Part shown: positions 47,288-57,085 of the stretch, piece by piece
Layout: every line of letters begins with the position of its first letter
How positions within the stretch are numbered: position 1 is the first letter of the stretch
From: Demequina pelophila
Lineage (GTDB): Bacteria; Actinomycetota; Actinomycetes; Actinomycetales; Demequinaceae
Length of the DNA: 64,000 nucleotides
Assembly (NCBI RefSeq): GCF_000971175.1
Contig: NZ_BBLY01000005.1
Location: forward strand, 1 to 64,000
Direction of reading: 5' to 3'
Notes under the pieces: model-generated
What the model was told of the DNA's origin: nothing
The model's database searches: none
Seen by the model: the letters and a program-made list of their open reading frames with translations, nothing else
Position numbers and translations under genes: made by a program

Positions 47288-47425
47288 CGAGCGAATCGTG
47301 TCGCTCGGAGCGCCTTCTCGCGTCCTGCAGAGCGAATGGTGTCGCTTCCCTTCTGAGCCCGCCCATGTCCACACGTCACGAATCGCTCCCTGAGACGCAT
47401 CGGCCTGCCGAGAACGACACGATCC
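47288..47425. repeat. Repeat and hairpin module between TRIC and thrB
   Basis: AGCGAATCGTGTCGCT (47290-47305) and AGCGAATGGTGTCGCT (47331-47346) are 41 bp apart; each folds into a short stem (the first is 7 bp, 47288-47294 with 47301-47307). A reverse copy CGACACGATCC lies at 47415-47425. The 240-bp convergent gap has no gene. Confidence 0.7.
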
Positions 47426-47488
47426 TCTCGAGCGGGCGCCGGCCGGGCGATCAGGCGAGCAGGCGCGCAACCAGGCGCGCCGGCGTGA

Positions 47489-48421
47489 CTACAGCCGCGT
47501 GGCGGTCGCTCCCACGACCCGGCCCACGGTGTGGATGCAGTGCCACGCCTCGCCGCCGATGCCCTGCGCCCAGTCCGGCTTGCCGGTCTCGAGCCCGGCG
47601 GCCGCGAGCCCCGCGCCCAGCACGAGCACGGAGGGACCGGCGCCGGACACGACCGCGGCCAGGCCCCGCTCGCGCAGCGCGCGCACCATGGGCGTCGCCG
47701 GGCCGAGCACGTCCGCCCGGTAGGTCTGGTGCAGCTTGTCCTGCGTCGCGTCGAAGAGGTCCTCGGGGCGGCCGGCGAGCGCATTCACCAGCAGCGCCGC
47801 GCGACCCACGTTGAAGGCCGCGTCCACGTGGGGCACGGCCGCGGGCAGCACCGCGCGCGCCTCCTTGGTGGGCAGCGTCGAGCCGGGCACCAGCACGGCG
47901 GTCTCGATCTCGTCGGCCACCAGGAGCGGCCGCGCGTGGGCGCCGTCGGCGTCCTTCCACGCGACGGTCGCGCCGCCGTAGATGGCGGGCGCCGCGTTGT
48001 CGGGGTGGCCCTCGAAGGCGTTGGCGAGGCGGAGCACCTCGGACGCGGGCAGCGCGTCGGCGTCGGCCAGCAGCGCGCGGGCGGCCACGATGCCCGCCAC
48101 CACGGCCGCGGCGGACGATCCCAGCCCACGGCCGTGCGGGATGCGGTTGGTCGCGCGGATCTCGAGCCCGGTCTGGGACGCGCCCACGTGGTCGAGGGCC
48201 GCGCGCAGCGCCTGCACCACCAGGTGGGACTCGTCGCGGGCGAGCGTGGCGGCCCCCTCGCCCTCGATCTCGATCGACACGGAGGACGAGGCGACGGCGC
48301 GCACCTCCACGTCGTCGACCAGGCCCAGGGCCATGCCGAGCGCGTCGAAGCCGGGGCCCAGGTTGCCCGCGGTCGCGGGCACGGAGACGCGGACGTGGTC
48401 CGCGGCGAGCCGCATCGCCAT
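47489..48421 (-). CDS. thrB: Homoserine kinase
   Basis: GHMP-family kinase of 310 residues. It phosphorylates homoserine, the penultimate step of threonine synthesis. The ATP-binding loop is GRGLGSSAAAVVAG, and the N-terminal VSVPATAGNLGPGFD and C-terminal SGAGPSVLVLG motifs are present. The ATG overlaps the thrC stop (TAATG). It is the last gene of hom-thrC-thrB. Confidence 0.96.
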   Translation of the reverse strand: MAMRLAADHVRVSVPATAGNLGPGFDALGMALGLVDDVEVRAVASSSVSIEIEGEGAATLARDESHLVVQALRAALDHVGASQTGLEIRATNRIPHGRGLGSSAAAVVAGIVAARALLADADALPASEVLRLANAFEGHPDNAAPAIYGGATVAWKDADGAHARPLLVADEIETAVLVPGSTLPTKEARAVLPAAVPHVDAAFNVGRAALLVNALAGRPEDLFDATQDKLHQTYRADVLGPATPMVRALRERGLAAVVSGAGPSVLVLGAGLAAAGLETGKPDWAQGIGGEAWHCIHTVGRVVGATATRL

Positions 48422-49479
48422 TACAGCCCCAGGACCTGCGCGGCGGCCTCGACGTCCACCGGGATGACGGTCGGGTCGAGCTCGCGCCCGCCCAGCGCGG
48501 TCGCGGTGTCCTTGAGCCCGTTGCCGGTGACGGTGCATGTGATGGTCGCGCCCTGGGGCACCTCGCCCAGCGCCGCCGCGGCCAGGAGGCCGGCGATCGG
48601 CGCCGCGGAGGCGGGCTCGACGAAGACGCCCACGTCGGCCGCGAGGCGCGCCTGGGCGTTGAGGATCTGCTGGTCGGAGACGGCGCGGATCCAGCCGCCG
48701 GACTCGTCGCGCGCGGCGACGGCGAGGTCCCACGAGGCGGGCTTGCCGATGCGGATCGCGGTCGCGATGGTCTCCGGGTCCTTGATGGGGTGGCCGGCGA
48801 CGAACGGCGCGGCGCCCGCGGCCTGCACGCCCCAGATCTTGGGACGGCGCGTGGCGTCTCCGGCCTCGAGCGCCTCCTTGAAGCCCATCCAGTAGGCGGA
48901 GATGTTGCCGGCGTTGCCCACGGGCAGCATGTGGATGTCCGGGGCGTCGCCCAGCTGGTCGACGATCTCGAAGGCCGCGGTCTTCTGGCCCTGGAGGCGG
49001 TACGGGTTGACCGAGTTCACCAGGGCGATGGGGTACTCCTCCGACAGCGTGCGCACGATGTCGAGGCACTCGTCGAAGTTGCCGTCCACCTGGACCAGGT
49101 CCGCGCCGTGGACGATCGCCTGAGCCATCTTGCCCGCGGCGATCTTGCCCTGCGGGATCATGACGACGCAGCGCAGGCCCGCGTGGGCCGCGTACGCTGC
49201 GGCGGAGGCGGACGTGTTGCCGGTCGACGCGCACACCACGGTGTGGTCGCCGTCCTTGACCACCTGGGTCACGGCGGACGTCATGCCGCGGTCCTTGAAG
49301 GACCCGGTGGGGTTCATGCCCTCGACCTTGACGAACACGTCCGCGCCCACCTCGGCGGAGATGGACGGCGCGGGCACCAGCGGCGTGCCGCCCTCGCCCA
49401 GCGTGATGATCCGGTCCGACTCCTCGAACGGCAGGCGGTCCAGGTACTCCCGGACGATGCCCCTCCACACGTGCGCCAT
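48421..49479 (-). CDS. thrC: Threonine synthase
   Basis: PLP enzyme of 352 residues converting O-phosphohomoserine to threonine. The PLP lysine is Lys62 in GSFKDRGM. The phosphate-binding loop is VGNAGNIS. It is the short class II form typical of actinobacteria. Both ends overlap neighbours by one base as TAATG (hom/thrC and thrC/thrB), giving stepwise translational coupling. Confidence 0.96.
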   Translation of the reverse strand: MAHVWRGIVREYLDRLPFEESDRIITLGEGGTPLVPAPSISAEVGADVFVKVEGMNPTGSFKDRGMTSAVTQVVKDGDHTVVCASTGNTSASAAAYAAHAGLRCVVMIPQGKIAAGKMAQAIVHGADLVQVDGNFDECLDIVRTLSEEYPIALVNSVNPYRLQGQKTAAFEIVDQLGDAPDIHMLPVGNAGNISAYWMGFKEALEAGDATRRPKIWGVQAAGAAPFVAGHPIKDPETIATAIRIGKPASWDLAVAARDESGGWIRAVSDQQILNAQARLAADVGVFVEPASAAPIAGLLAAAALGEVPQGATITCTVTGNGLKDTATALGGRELDPTVIPVDVEAAAQVLGL

Positions 49480-50765
49480 TACTCTCCCTCGATCCTCAGC
49501 ACGGACTTGATCTCCGCGACCGCGGCGGAGGCGCGCAGGTCCTCGACCGTCGCACGCAGGTCGCCCTCGGGCGCGCGGTACGTCGACAGGATCAGGCCGG
49601 CGTGGCTCTGGCCCGGCACCTGGCGGACCAGCTCGATGCCCACGCGGTGGCGGGCGAACACCTCGGCGACGGAGGACAGCACGCCCGGGCGGTCCTCGAC
49701 GGCCATCCGCACGCAGTAGCGCGTGTCCGCCTTGTCCATGGGCAGCACCTCGTGCTCGGCGTAGTTCGACTCGAGCGGGCCCTTGCTGCCGAGCGCCTTG
49801 TGACGCGCCACCGAGACCAGGTCGCCCAGGACGGCCGATGCGGTGGGCGTCCCGCCCGCGCCCTGACCGTAGAACATGAGGCCGCCGGCGGCCTCCGCCT
49901 CGATGAAGACCGCGTTGAACGCGCCGTGGACGCCGGCGAGCGGGTGCGTGCCGGGCACGAGCGCCGGGTGGACGCGGACGGCCACGCCCTCGGGCGTGCG
50001 CTCGGCGATCGCGAGCAGCTTGACCACCTGGCCGGTCTCGCGCGCGGCGATCACGTCGTCCGCGGTGATCGCGGAGATGCCCTCGCAGAACACGTCCTCG
50101 AGCGCCACCCGCTGGTGGAACGCGAGGGAGGCCAGGATCGCGGCCTTGGCCGCCGCATCGTGCCCCTCGACGTCCGCCGTGGGGTCGGCCTCGGCGTAGC
50201 CGAGCTCCTGCGCCTGCTTGAGCGCGACCTCGTAGTCGAGGCCGTTGGTGGTCATCTCGTCGAGGATGTAGTTGGTGGTGCCGTTGACGATGCCCAGGAT
50301 GCGGGTGATGTGGTCGCCCGCGAGCGACTCGCGCACCGGGCGCACCAGAGGGATCGCGCCGGCGACGGCGGCCTCGAAGTAGAGGTCCACGTTGGCGGCG
50401 TCCGCCGCCTCGTAGAGCTCCGGGCCGTGCGCGGCGAGCAGCGCCTTGTTCGCGGTCACCACGGAGGCGCCCGAGGCGATCGCCTCGAGGATCAGGGTGC
50501 GCGCCGGCTCGATCCCGCCCATGAGCTCGACCACGACGTCGGAGCGGGCGATGAGGCCCGAGGCGTCGTCGGTGAGCAGCTCACGCGGGATGTGGGGGCC
50601 GCGGTCCTTCGAGGTGTCGCGGACGTAGATGCCGCTGATCTCGAGGGGCGCGCCCACGCGCGCGGCAAGGTCCTCGCCCGGCCGGGTGAGGAGGCGCACC
50701 ACCTCCGCTCCCACGGTTCCGGGGCCGAGCACGGCGATCTTCACGGGCTTCACGGCGTCAGACAC
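49479..50765 (-). CDS. hom: Homoserine dehydrogenase
   Basis: NAD(P)-dependent enzyme of 428 residues that reduces aspartate semialdehyde to homoserine. The Rossmann motif is [22 protein letters not shown] and the C-terminal ACT domain ([20 protein letters not shown]) are present, so threonine feedback is expected. GTG at 50765 is chosen from the TAGGCT box 7 bases upstream and the absence of a ribosome-binding site. Confidence 0.96.
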   Translation of the reverse strand: MSDAVKPVKIAVLGPGTVGAEVVRLLTRPGEDLAARVGAPLEISGIYVRDTSKDRGPHIPRELLTDDASGLIARSDVVVELMGGIEPARTLILEAIASGASVVTANKALLAAHGPELYEAADAANVDLYFEAAVAGAIPLVRPVRESLAGDHITRILGIVNGTTNYILDEMTTNGLDYEVALKQAQELGYAEADPTADVEGHDAAAKAAILASLAFHQRVALEDVFCEGISAITADDVIAARETGQVVKLLAIAERTPEGVAVRVHPALVPGTHPLAGVHGAFNAVFIEAEAAGGLMFYGQGAGGTPTASAVLGDLVSVARHKALGSKGPLESNYAEHEVLPMDKADTRYCVRMAVEDRPGVLSSVAEVFARHRVGIELVRQVPGQSHAGLILSTYRAPEGDLRATVEDLRASAAVAEIKSVLRIEGE

Positions 50766-50772
50766 GCCGCCC

Positions 50773-50778
50773 AGCCTA
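50773..50778 (-). promoter_or_regulatory. hom -10 box (TAGGCT), leaderless arrangement
   Basis: TAGGCT is 7 bases before GTG 50765. A hairpin CCGGGC-GGC-GCCCGG (50804-50818) and a GGACGATGCG copy (50819-50828) lie just upstream. Confidence 0.5.
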
Positions 50779-50803
50779 TCCGTTCGGGGTCCCGCCTCCG
50801 CGT

Positions 50804-50828
50804 CCGGGCGGCGCCCGGGGACGATGCG
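50804..50828 (-). terminator. Hairpin plus CGCATCGTCC motif after the small ORF
   Basis: On the minus strand the motif CGCATCGTCC (50819-50828) begins 9 bases past the stop at 50837. It is followed directly by a 6-bp G-C stem (50804-50809 with 50813-50818). Confidence 0.5.
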
Positions 50829-50836
50829 GGTCGCGG

Positions 50837-50989
50837 CTACTCGGCCTTGCGCGGGATGACGACCTCGGCCGGGATGTCGACCGGCGAGCCGGCCTCGCCC
50901 GGGTCGTCGTCGACCTCGTCCTCGTAGCCCTCGCCGGGGTCGGGGGTGTGATTCCAGATGCTGGGCTTGTCCTGCGGCTGCTCGGGCAT
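50837..50989 (-). CDS. Small acidic protein, unknown
   Basis: Protein of 50 residues (starts MPEQPQDKPSIWNHTPDPG, ends PAEVVIPRKAE). It is too short to be confident from composition, but CGGAG lies 5 bases before the ATG and the frame fills the gap exactly. The acidic middle (EDEVDDDPGEAG) suggests a disordered peptide. No function can be assigned. Confidence 0.5.
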   Translation of the reverse strand: MPEQPQDKPSIWNHTPDPGEGYEDEVDDDPGEAGSPVDIPAEVVIPRKAE

Positions 50990-51101
50990 GGGGTCTCCGT
51001 CCGGTGCGTGGGCCGGCGACCATGCCGCCCGGGATCCAGTCAACCCCCGGATCGGGCACCTTGCCACCGGAACGGCCCGGCAGGACGATGCGCGGTGCCG
51101 G

Positions 51102-53096
51102 TCAGCGCGCGAGCTCCGAGAAGAGCCCCGGGCTCCCCGTCCACTCGGCCGAGCCGCCTCGCCGGGCCAGGACATCCCAGCCTCCAGAGACCTCGCCCAC
51201 GACGTCCCAGGCCTGGCCGTCGGGGGAGTGCAGCACCTTGAGCGGGTCGCTCGGACCGCGGGTCGGATCGATCAGGTAGAAGCCGTCGCCCGCACCGATA
51301 GCCTGCAGAATCGTCCCGTGGTCACCGGTCATCGGACTCCAATCCACGCCGTCGTCGGAGAACCACGTGCCGCCATCGGTGTACGCGACCACACCGGGCG
51401 CTCCGACGAGCACGATCCAGACCTGGGAATCGAAGTCCGTCGAAACAGCCTCGCCCTCCCTGAGCACGGTCACCGCGTGCTCGCCCTCGGCCCACGCAGC
51501 CGTGTCGCCCCACACGCCCGCGCAGCCCGTCCGATCCCACCCGAGCCCGTTGACCACGGTGCCGCCCACGTCGGTCACCTGCCACGCGGCCCCGTCCGCC
51601 GACCAGGCGTACCAGTAGCCGCGCGGGCCGCCCTCTCCGCACGCGAGGTATTTTCGGCCCTGCACCTCGAGACCTTGCACCACTCCACCGGCGGCCCGCT
51701 GCATCGCCTGGATGTCGAGTCCGCCTCGTGACGTCAGCACGCCTTCCTCACGCGTCGCTGGATCGACGGTCCCGCCGGATGGCTCGCTCACCGGAGGGGG
51801 CGTCGATACCGCACCGCCCGGCGCGGATTCGATCCGCCAGAGCGCCAGCCGGCCTGGCTGAGGGGCCTCGTCCGCCCCTGTCAGGACCAGGTACGTGCCA
51901 TCGTGGGCGGCGCCACTCACCGCGACGGTGGCGCCGCCCAGCTGCACCGCCCGTCCGGGCTCGCCGTAGCGCGCCAGGCCGACCTGGATGGCGCGGCCGG
52001 CGGCAGGGTCCGCGACCAACGCTCCCGCGCTTCCGATCGCGACCCTGTGCGGGGCGTCCGGCGCCTCGTCTCGGTCGACCCTCGATCCGGGCAGAGGCGC
52101 CGACGCGAGGACGCCGTCCGGCGTGAGCAGGGAGTACGACGGCGATCCCGAGTCCCCGGTCCACACCGCACGCCCGTCGCGTCGCACGAGCGTTCCGCCG
52201 TGCCCCTCCACCGAGCCGAGGACGGTCCATCCCGCACCGTCGCCGCTGAACCTCACCATGAAGGGATCGTCGGAACCGCCCGTCGGCTCAACGGTGTAGT
52301 AGCCGTCCTCCGTGCCGATCACGTCGACGATGGATCGGTGGTCCGCATCGCCAAGGCGCAACCAGTGGAGGCCGCTGCCGCCTTCGCTCACGAGCCAATG
52401 TGCATCACCCGCGAGGACCAGCGCCCCCGGCCCGCCGACCGCTACGGCGCCGACGCCGTCCGCGAACTCACGGGTCGAGGTCTCGCTCCCGTGCCGCACG
52501 GTCAATACGTGGGTCTCGCTCCTCGGATCGAGAGACACTGCCGTGTCGCCCCAGACTCCAGGACAGCCGAACCCCGCGGGACTCTGCACCGTCCAGGGAA
52601 CGTCCACGCGTTCCCAGCTCGCTGCGTCCTCCGAGGTTGCGTACCAGAAACCGTCGATGTCACCTCCGCACATCACGTATTGGCCGGCCGCGTGCTCGAG
52701 ACCGACGAGGTTCTCGCGGATGCGACCTTCCTCATCCTCCTCGACGACGATCCAGTCGGGCACCGCGAGCTCCGCCGTCGACTCGATGACGCCGTCGTGC
52801 TGCGGCCAGTACTCCTCGGCTCCGACGTCCCCGACGGGGTCCGGCACGAGGTCGTCCACAGCGGGCTCGGGCGGCGCTTGCGAGACGCGCAGCAGCACGA
52901 GCGCGGCCACCGCTACGAGCACCGCGCTCACCGCTGCGACCAGCGCGGGCATCAGTCGCCCGCGCCGAGCCCGCGGCGTCTCGACCGTCGCCTCCGCCCG
53001 AGCGGCGCGCGCGACCGCCTCGTCGACCGACACGGGCGCCACGGCCGCTTCGGCGTGCCGTGCGTAGGCCCGAACCTGCTCCTCGAGCGACATCAT
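51102..53096 (-). CDS. Membrane-anchored anti-sigma-like protein with duplicated propeller module
   Basis: Protein of 664 residues. A cytoplasmic segment of ~48 residues precedes one membrane helix (~49-71) and a long outer domain. The outer part holds two related modules, ~134-315 and ~470-664. Both share the order WYA-S-D-A-W, GCxGVWGDTA, a blade GDxTIL/ SIVDVIG and D-x-F/P-hxF-S-x-D-G. This resembles BNR/sialidase-type repeats. The gene overlaps the ECF sigma gene by 4 bases (ATGA). No zinc anti-sigma motif is in the N-terminus. An anti-sigma or sensor role is inferred from position. Confidence 0.7.
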   Translation of the reverse strand: MMSLEEQVRAYARHAEAAVAPVSVDEAVARAARAEATVETPRARRGRLMPALVAAVSAVLVAVAALVLLRVSQAPPEPAVDDLVPDPVGDVGAEEYWPQHDGVIESTAELAVPDWIVVEEDEEGRIRENLVGLEHAAGQYVMCGGDIDGFWYATSEDAASWERVDVPWTVQSPAGFGCPGVWGDTAVSLDPRSETHVLTVRHGSETSTREFADGVGAVAVGGPGALVLAGDAHWLVSEGGSGLHWLRLGDADHRSIVDVIGTEDGYYTVEPTGGSDDPFMVRFSGDGAGWTVLGSVEGHGGTLVRRDGRAVWTGDSGSPSYSLLTPDGVLASAPLPGSRVDRDEAPDAPHRVAIGSAGALVADPAAGRAIQVGLARYGEPGRAVQLGGATVAVSGAAHDGTYLVLTGADEAPQPGRLALWRIESAPGGAVSTPPPVSEPSGGTVDPATREEGVLTSRGGLDIQAMQRAAGGVVQGLEVQGRKYLACGEGGPRGYWYAWSADGAAWQVTDVGGTVVNGLGWDRTGCAGVWGDTAAWAEGEHAVTVLREGEAVSTDFDSQVWIVLVGAPGVVAYTDGGTWFSDDGVDWSPMTGDHGTILQAIGAGDGFYLIDPTRGPSDPLKVLHSPDGQAWDVVGEVSGGWDVLARRGGSAEWTGSPGLFSELAR

Positions 53097-53551
53097 GACT
53101 CCACCCCCAGCCTCCGACGCAGCGCCTCGAGCCCACGTCTCACATGCGTCTCGACCGTCGAGGGCGATACGTCGAGCAGCTCCCCCACCTCGCGGTACGT
53201 CCATCCGAGCCCTGTCGCGAGCACCACGCACATCCGCTGCCGTTCGGGCAGGCGCGACAGGGCGGCAGGCAGCCCCGGCTCTACCTCAGGCAGCCCCTCG
53301 GGCGGCAACGCGGCCATCACCGGCGTCCGCCGGCGGATCCGTCGGGTCTTCGACTCCCCGACCCGGAACAGGTACCCGACAGGGTTGTCCATGGCGCGCA
53401 CGCGGTCCCAGTGCTCCCACGCATATGCGAGCGCCTCGGCCGTCGCGTCGCGGCCGTCGACATCGCCGTACCGCGCCCCGAAGGCGACGCGAAGCCGGGG
53501 TTCCGCGACGGCGTGGAAGTCCCCGAACGTCAGCCTCTCGACCTCGAGCAT
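53093..53551 (-). CDS. ECF-type RNA polymerase sigma factor
   Basis: Compact sigma factor of 152 residues. Region 2 is visible as DATAEALAYAWEHWDRVRAMDNPVG split over its helices, and region 4 as LGWTYREVGELLDVSPSTVE with the helix-turn-helix. It belongs to the SigE-like class of small actinobacterial ECF factors. The partner gene begins within its stop codon. Targets are unknown; no clear autoregulatory -35 is visible upstream. Confidence 0.85.
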   Translation of the reverse strand: MLEVERLTFGDFHAVAEPRLRVAFGARYGDVDGRDATAEALAYAWEHWDRVRAMDNPVGYLFRVGESKTRRIRRRTPVMAALPPEGLPEVEPGLPAALSRLPERQRMCVVLATGLGWTYREVGELLDVSPSTVETHVRRGLEALRRRLGVES

Positions 53552-53633
53552 CTCGCCACCCCCTCACCCCCTAGACCCGCGGGCGACCCGGATCACCCAC
53601 AGGAGACCGGTCAGGAACGGTGCGCGACGACGG

Positions 53634-54968
53634 CTACGGCGCGACGTCCCAGGAGAGCAGGTCCTCGAGGGTGTCGCGGCGGATGTGGACGTCCGCCTCG
53701 CCGTCGCGCACCGACACGACCGCGGGCCGCAGCAGCGCGTTGTAGTTGTTGGACATGGTCCGCCCGTAGGCGCCCGTCGCGGGCACCGCGAGCAGGTCGC
53801 CGCGCGAGGTGTCGCTCGGGAGCTCCACGTCCTTGACGACGATGTCCCCGCTCTCGCAGTGCTTGCCCACCACGCGCGAGCGCGCCGGCTCTGCCTCGGA
53901 GACCCGCGACGCCACGGTCGCCGTGTAGGAGGCGCCGTAGGTGATGGTCCGCATGTGGTCGCTCATGCCGCCGTCGACGGCCACGTACTGGCGCGCGCCG
54001 CCGTCCTCGAGCGCGACGTGCTTGACCACGCCCACCCGGTACAGGGTCATCCCGGCGGGGCCGGCGATCGCGCGGCCGGGCTCGATCGAGAACCGGGGCC
54101 ACGGGCCCCCGACCTTGTCGACCGCGGCGGCCACCGCATCGGCCACCCCGGCGGCGGCCCGGTGCGGGGCGAGCTCCTCGTCGTCCGGCGTGTACCGGAT
54201 CGCGAAGCCGCCGCCCAGGTCCACCTCGTCGAGCCAGATGCCCGTGTCCGCGGCGAAGGCGGCGCGCAGGCCCAGCATGCGCTCGGCGCTCTCCTGGAAC
54301 GCGTCGAGCGAGAGGATCTGCGACCCGATGTGAGTGTGGATGCCGTTGAGGCGCAGGCCCGCGGCGTCGTGGCACTCGAGCAGCGCCTCGAACGCGGCGC
54401 CGGAGGCGAGCGAGAGGCCGAACTTCTGGTCCTCGTGCGCCGTGGCGATGTACTCGTGGCCGCCCGCGTGGACGCCCGTGGTGATGCGCACCATGACCGG
54501 CGCGACCAGGTCCAGCTCGAGCGCGATCGCGTTGAGGGTCTCGATCTCCGTCATGGAGTCGACGATGATCCGGCCCACGCCCGCCTCGAGCGCGCGGCGC
54601 AGCTCCGCATCGGACTTGTTGTTGCCGTGCAGGCCGATCCGCTCGGGCGGCATCCCGCCGCGCAGCGCGATCTCGAGCTCGCCGCCGGAGGCGACGTCCA
54701 TGCACATGTCGTCCTCGAACATCCACCGGGCGATCTTGGAACTCAGCAGCGCCTTGGACGCGTAGTAGACGTCGACCTCCGCGCCGTACCGCCCGAAGGC
54801 GGCGCCGAAGCCCTCGCGGAAGGCCCGCGCGCGGCCGCGCAGGTCCTCCTCGTCGACGATGTAGAGCGGCGTTCCGTACGCGCCGGCCAGGTCGCGCACG
54901 TCGCAGCCGCCCACGGAGAGCGCGCCGTCGGCCACGCGACGGACGGTCGTCGAGAACACCTCGCCCAT
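53634..54968 (-). CDS. lysA: Diaminopimelate decarboxylase
   Basis: PLP-dependent decarboxylase of 444 residues, the last step of lysine synthesis. The PLP lysine lies in VYYASKALLSSK. Diagnostic motifs include HIGSQI, DLGGGFAIRY and EPGRAIAGPAG. The ATG at 54968 has GAGAGGA upstream and follows the argS stop by 2 bases. The enzyme competes with hom for the same aspartate branch, located 3 kb away. Confidence 0.96.
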   Translation of the reverse strand: MGEVFSTTVRRVADGALSVGGCDVRDLAGAYGTPLYIVDEEDLRGRARAFREGFGAAFGRYGAEVDVYYASKALLSSKIARWMFEDDMCMDVASGGELEIALRGGMPPERIGLHGNNKSDAELRRALEAGVGRIIVDSMTEIETLNAIALELDLVAPVMVRITTGVHAGGHEYIATAHEDQKFGLSLASGAAFEALLECHDAAGLRLNGIHTHIGSQILSLDAFQESAERMLGLRAAFAADTGIWLDEVDLGGGFAIRYTPDDEELAPHRAAAGVADAVAAAVDKVGGPWPRFSIEPGRAIAGPAGMTLYRVGVVKHVALEDGGARQYVAVDGGMSDHMRTITYGASYTATVASRVSEAEPARSRVVGKHCESGDIVVKDVELPSDTSRGDLLAVPATGAYGRTMSNNYNALLRPAVVSVRDGEADVHIRRDTLEDLLSWDVAP

Positions 54969-54970
54969 GG

Positions 54971-56644
54971 TCACATCCTCTCGGGAGCGGAGACCCCCAG
55001 CAGGTGGAGGCCGTTGCGCAGCACCTGGCCCGCGGCGTCGTTGAGCCACAGGCGGGTGCGGTGCAGGTCCGTGATCTCCTCGTCGCCCTGCGGGGTGACG
55101 CGGGTGCGGTCGTACCACTGGTTGAACGCCGCGGCCACGTCCTCGAGGTAGCGGGCGACGCGGTGCTGCTCGCGGAACTCGACGGCCTGGGTGACGATGC
55201 GCGGGAACTCGCCCAGGATGCCCAGCAGGGCCGCCTCGGTGTCGTGCTCGAGCTGCGCGGGATCGAAGCCGTCCTCGCGGCGGATGCCGTACTCGGCCGC
55301 GTTGCGGGCGACGCCGGCGGAGCGGGCGTGCGCGTACTGGACGTAGAAGACGGGGTTCGCGTTGGTCGCGGAGGCGAGCAGGTCGAGGTCGATGTCGATG
55401 GTCGAGTCCGCCGACGAGCGCGCCAGCGCGTAGCGGGCGGCGTCGACGCCCACCGCGTCCACCAGGTCCTCCATGGTCACCACGGTGCCCGCGCGCTTCG
55501 ACATCCGGACGGGCTGGCCGTCCTTCACCAGGCTCACCAGCTGCCCGATGATCACCTCGACCGAGTCGGGGTCGTAGCCCAGCGCCGCCGCGGCGGCCTT
55601 GAGGCGCGCGATGTAGCCGTGGTGGTCCGCGCCCAGCAGGTAGATGCACAGGTCCGCGCCGCGCTCGTGCTTGTCGCGGATGTACGCGATGTCGCCCGCG
55701 ATGTACGCGGCGTTGCCGTCCGACTTCACCACGACGCGGTCCTTCTCGTCGCCCTGGTCGGTCGAGCGCAGCCACCAGGCGCCCTCGGACTCGTACAGCG
55801 CGCCGGAGGCCTTGAGCTCCTCGAGCGCCTTCTCGACCTTGCCCGACCGGTGCAGCGACTCCTCGTGGAAGTACACGTCGAAGTCGACGCCGAACTGGTG
55901 CAGCGACTCCTTCACCTGGTCGAACATGAGGTGGACGCCGCGCTTGCGGAAGAACTCCTGGGCCTCCTCCTCGGGCAGCTCGAGCGGGTCCTTCTCCCCC
56001 GCCTCCATCGCCTGGATGAGCACCTGGTTGGCGATCTCCTGGATGTAGTCGCCGCCGTAGCCGTTCTCCGGGGTGTCCTCGCCGCGGATGGCCGCGAGCA
56101 GCGAGCGCGCGAAGTTGTCGATCTGCGAGCCGTGGTCGTTGAAGTAGTACTCGCGGATCACGGTGGCGCCGTGGAACTCGAGCAGCCGCGCGAGCGAGTC
56201 GCCCACGGCCGCCCAGCGCGCGCCGCCCAGGTGGACCGGGCCGGTGGGGTTCGCGGACACGAACTCGAGGTTCACGGTGGTGCCGGTCAGCGACTCGCCG
56301 CGGCCGTAGTCCTTGCCGTAGTCGACGATGCCGCGCGCGAGCTCGCCCGCCACGCCCTTGGCCAGGCGGATGTTGATGAAGCCGGGCCCGGCGACCTCGG
56401 CCGCCTCGATGCCCGGGTCCTCGAGCAGGCGCTCGACCAGCGTCGTGGCGAACTCGCGCGGGTTGGAGCCGGCCTTCTTGGCCAGCTGCATCGCGACGTT
56501 GGTCGCCCAGTCGCCGTGGTCCTTCTGCCTGGGGCGCTCGACGCGCACCTCCGGGACGTCGAACGGGGACAGCTGGAAGTCGCTGTCGTCGATTCCCGCC
56601 AGCAGGGCCGAGCGGATGGTCGCGGAGAGTTCTTCAGGTGTCAC
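54971..56644 (-). CDS. argS: Arginyl-tRNA synthetase
   Basis: Class I synthetase of 557 residues. The HIGH-like motif is [13 protein letters not shown], and the KMSKS-like loop is RMSKRAG. The N-terminal Add-1 domain recognises the tRNA D-loop. GTG at 56644 is placed by the TACACT box 6 bases upstream (leaderless). A tRNA-Arg(CCG) is 3.3 kb away. It forms an operon with lysA. Confidence 0.96.
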   Translation of the reverse strand: MTPEELSATIRSALLAGIDDSDFQLSPFDVPEVRVERPRQKDHGDWATNVAMQLAKKAGSNPREFATTLVERLLEDPGIEAAEVAGPGFINIRLAKGVAGELARGIVDYGKDYGRGESLTGTTVNLEFVSANPTGPVHLGGARWAAVGDSLARLLEFHGATVIREYYFNDHGSQIDNFARSLLAAIRGEDTPENGYGGDYIQEIANQVLIQAMEAGEKDPLELPEEEAQEFFRKRGVHLMFDQVKESLHQFGVDFDVYFHEESLHRSGKVEKALEELKASGALYESEGAWWLRSTDQGDEKDRVVVKSDGNAAYIAGDIAYIRDKHERGADLCIYLLGADHHGYIARLKAAAAALGYDPDSVEVIIGQLVSLVKDGQPVRMSKRAGTVVTMEDLVDAVGVDAARYALARSSADSTIDIDLDLLASATNANPVFYVQYAHARSAGVARNAAEYGIRREDGFDPAQLEHDTEAALLGILGEFPRIVTQAVEFREQHRVARYLEDVAAAFNQWYDRTRVTPQGDEEITDLHRTRLWLNDAAGQVLRNGLHLLGVSAPERM

Positions 56645-56650
56645 CCCGAC

Positions 56651-56656
56651 AGTGTA
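56651..56656 (-). promoter_or_regulatory. argS -10 box (TACACT), leaderless arrangement
   Basis: TACACT is 6 bases before GTG 56644; no ribosome-binding site is present. A GGACGATGCG copy (56671-56680) lies 15 bases upstream. Confidence 0.5.
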
Positions 56657-56698
56657 TGCGGGCGGTCGAGGGACGATGCGGCGGTCGCCCGGGAGCGG

Positions 56699-57061
56699 CT
56701 ACTCCCCGTCGACCACCAGGCGTGCGAGCACGCCGCCGCACTGGACGGGGAAGGACTCGGCGCACTCCTCGGTCCAGATCTCGATGCGGTCGCCCACCGC
56801 GAGGTCCGCGCCCGTGAGCGCCTCCCCCTCGGAGTCGACCAGCCCGCCGGCCGTGGCCAGCGTGAGCCGCGCGCCGTCGTAGTACTCGCCGCCGGCGTCG
56901 GGCGCGAAGGTGATCACCACCGGGTCCGCCCGGTCCACCACCTCCACCACCGTGCCGGTGGCGTCGGCCGCCCGGGCCTCGCGCGCATCGTCCCCTCCCC
57001 CGCCGCACGCGGCGAGAAGGACGGCGATGGCGACGGAAAGGACCAGGGTCCGGGGCCTCAT
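56699..57061 (-). CDS. Small predicted lipoprotein
   Basis: Protein of 120 residues with a signal peptide and lipobox LLAAC (Cys19). The mature part (TGTVVEVVDRADPVVITFAP, then VGDRIEIWTEECAESFP) resembles a small beta-barrel (OB-like) domain with two additional cysteines. No family is recognised. It ends 38 bases after a GGACGATGCG motif region. It starts 24 bases past the M15B gene and may share its transcript. Confidence 0.65.
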   Translation of the reverse strand: MRPRTLVLSVAIAVLLAACGGGGDDAREARAADATGTVVEVVDRADPVVITFAPDAGGEYYDGARLTLATAGGLVDSEGEALTGADLAVGDRIEIWTEECAESFPVQCGGVLARLVVDGE

Positions 57062-57085
57062 GCGCCCAGCATGCCACCGCACGGG

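Noticed and set aside
51903-55151. 1082-residue plus-strand open frame
   Set aside because: It is antisense to the propeller, sigma, lysA and argS genes, all with clear family motifs.
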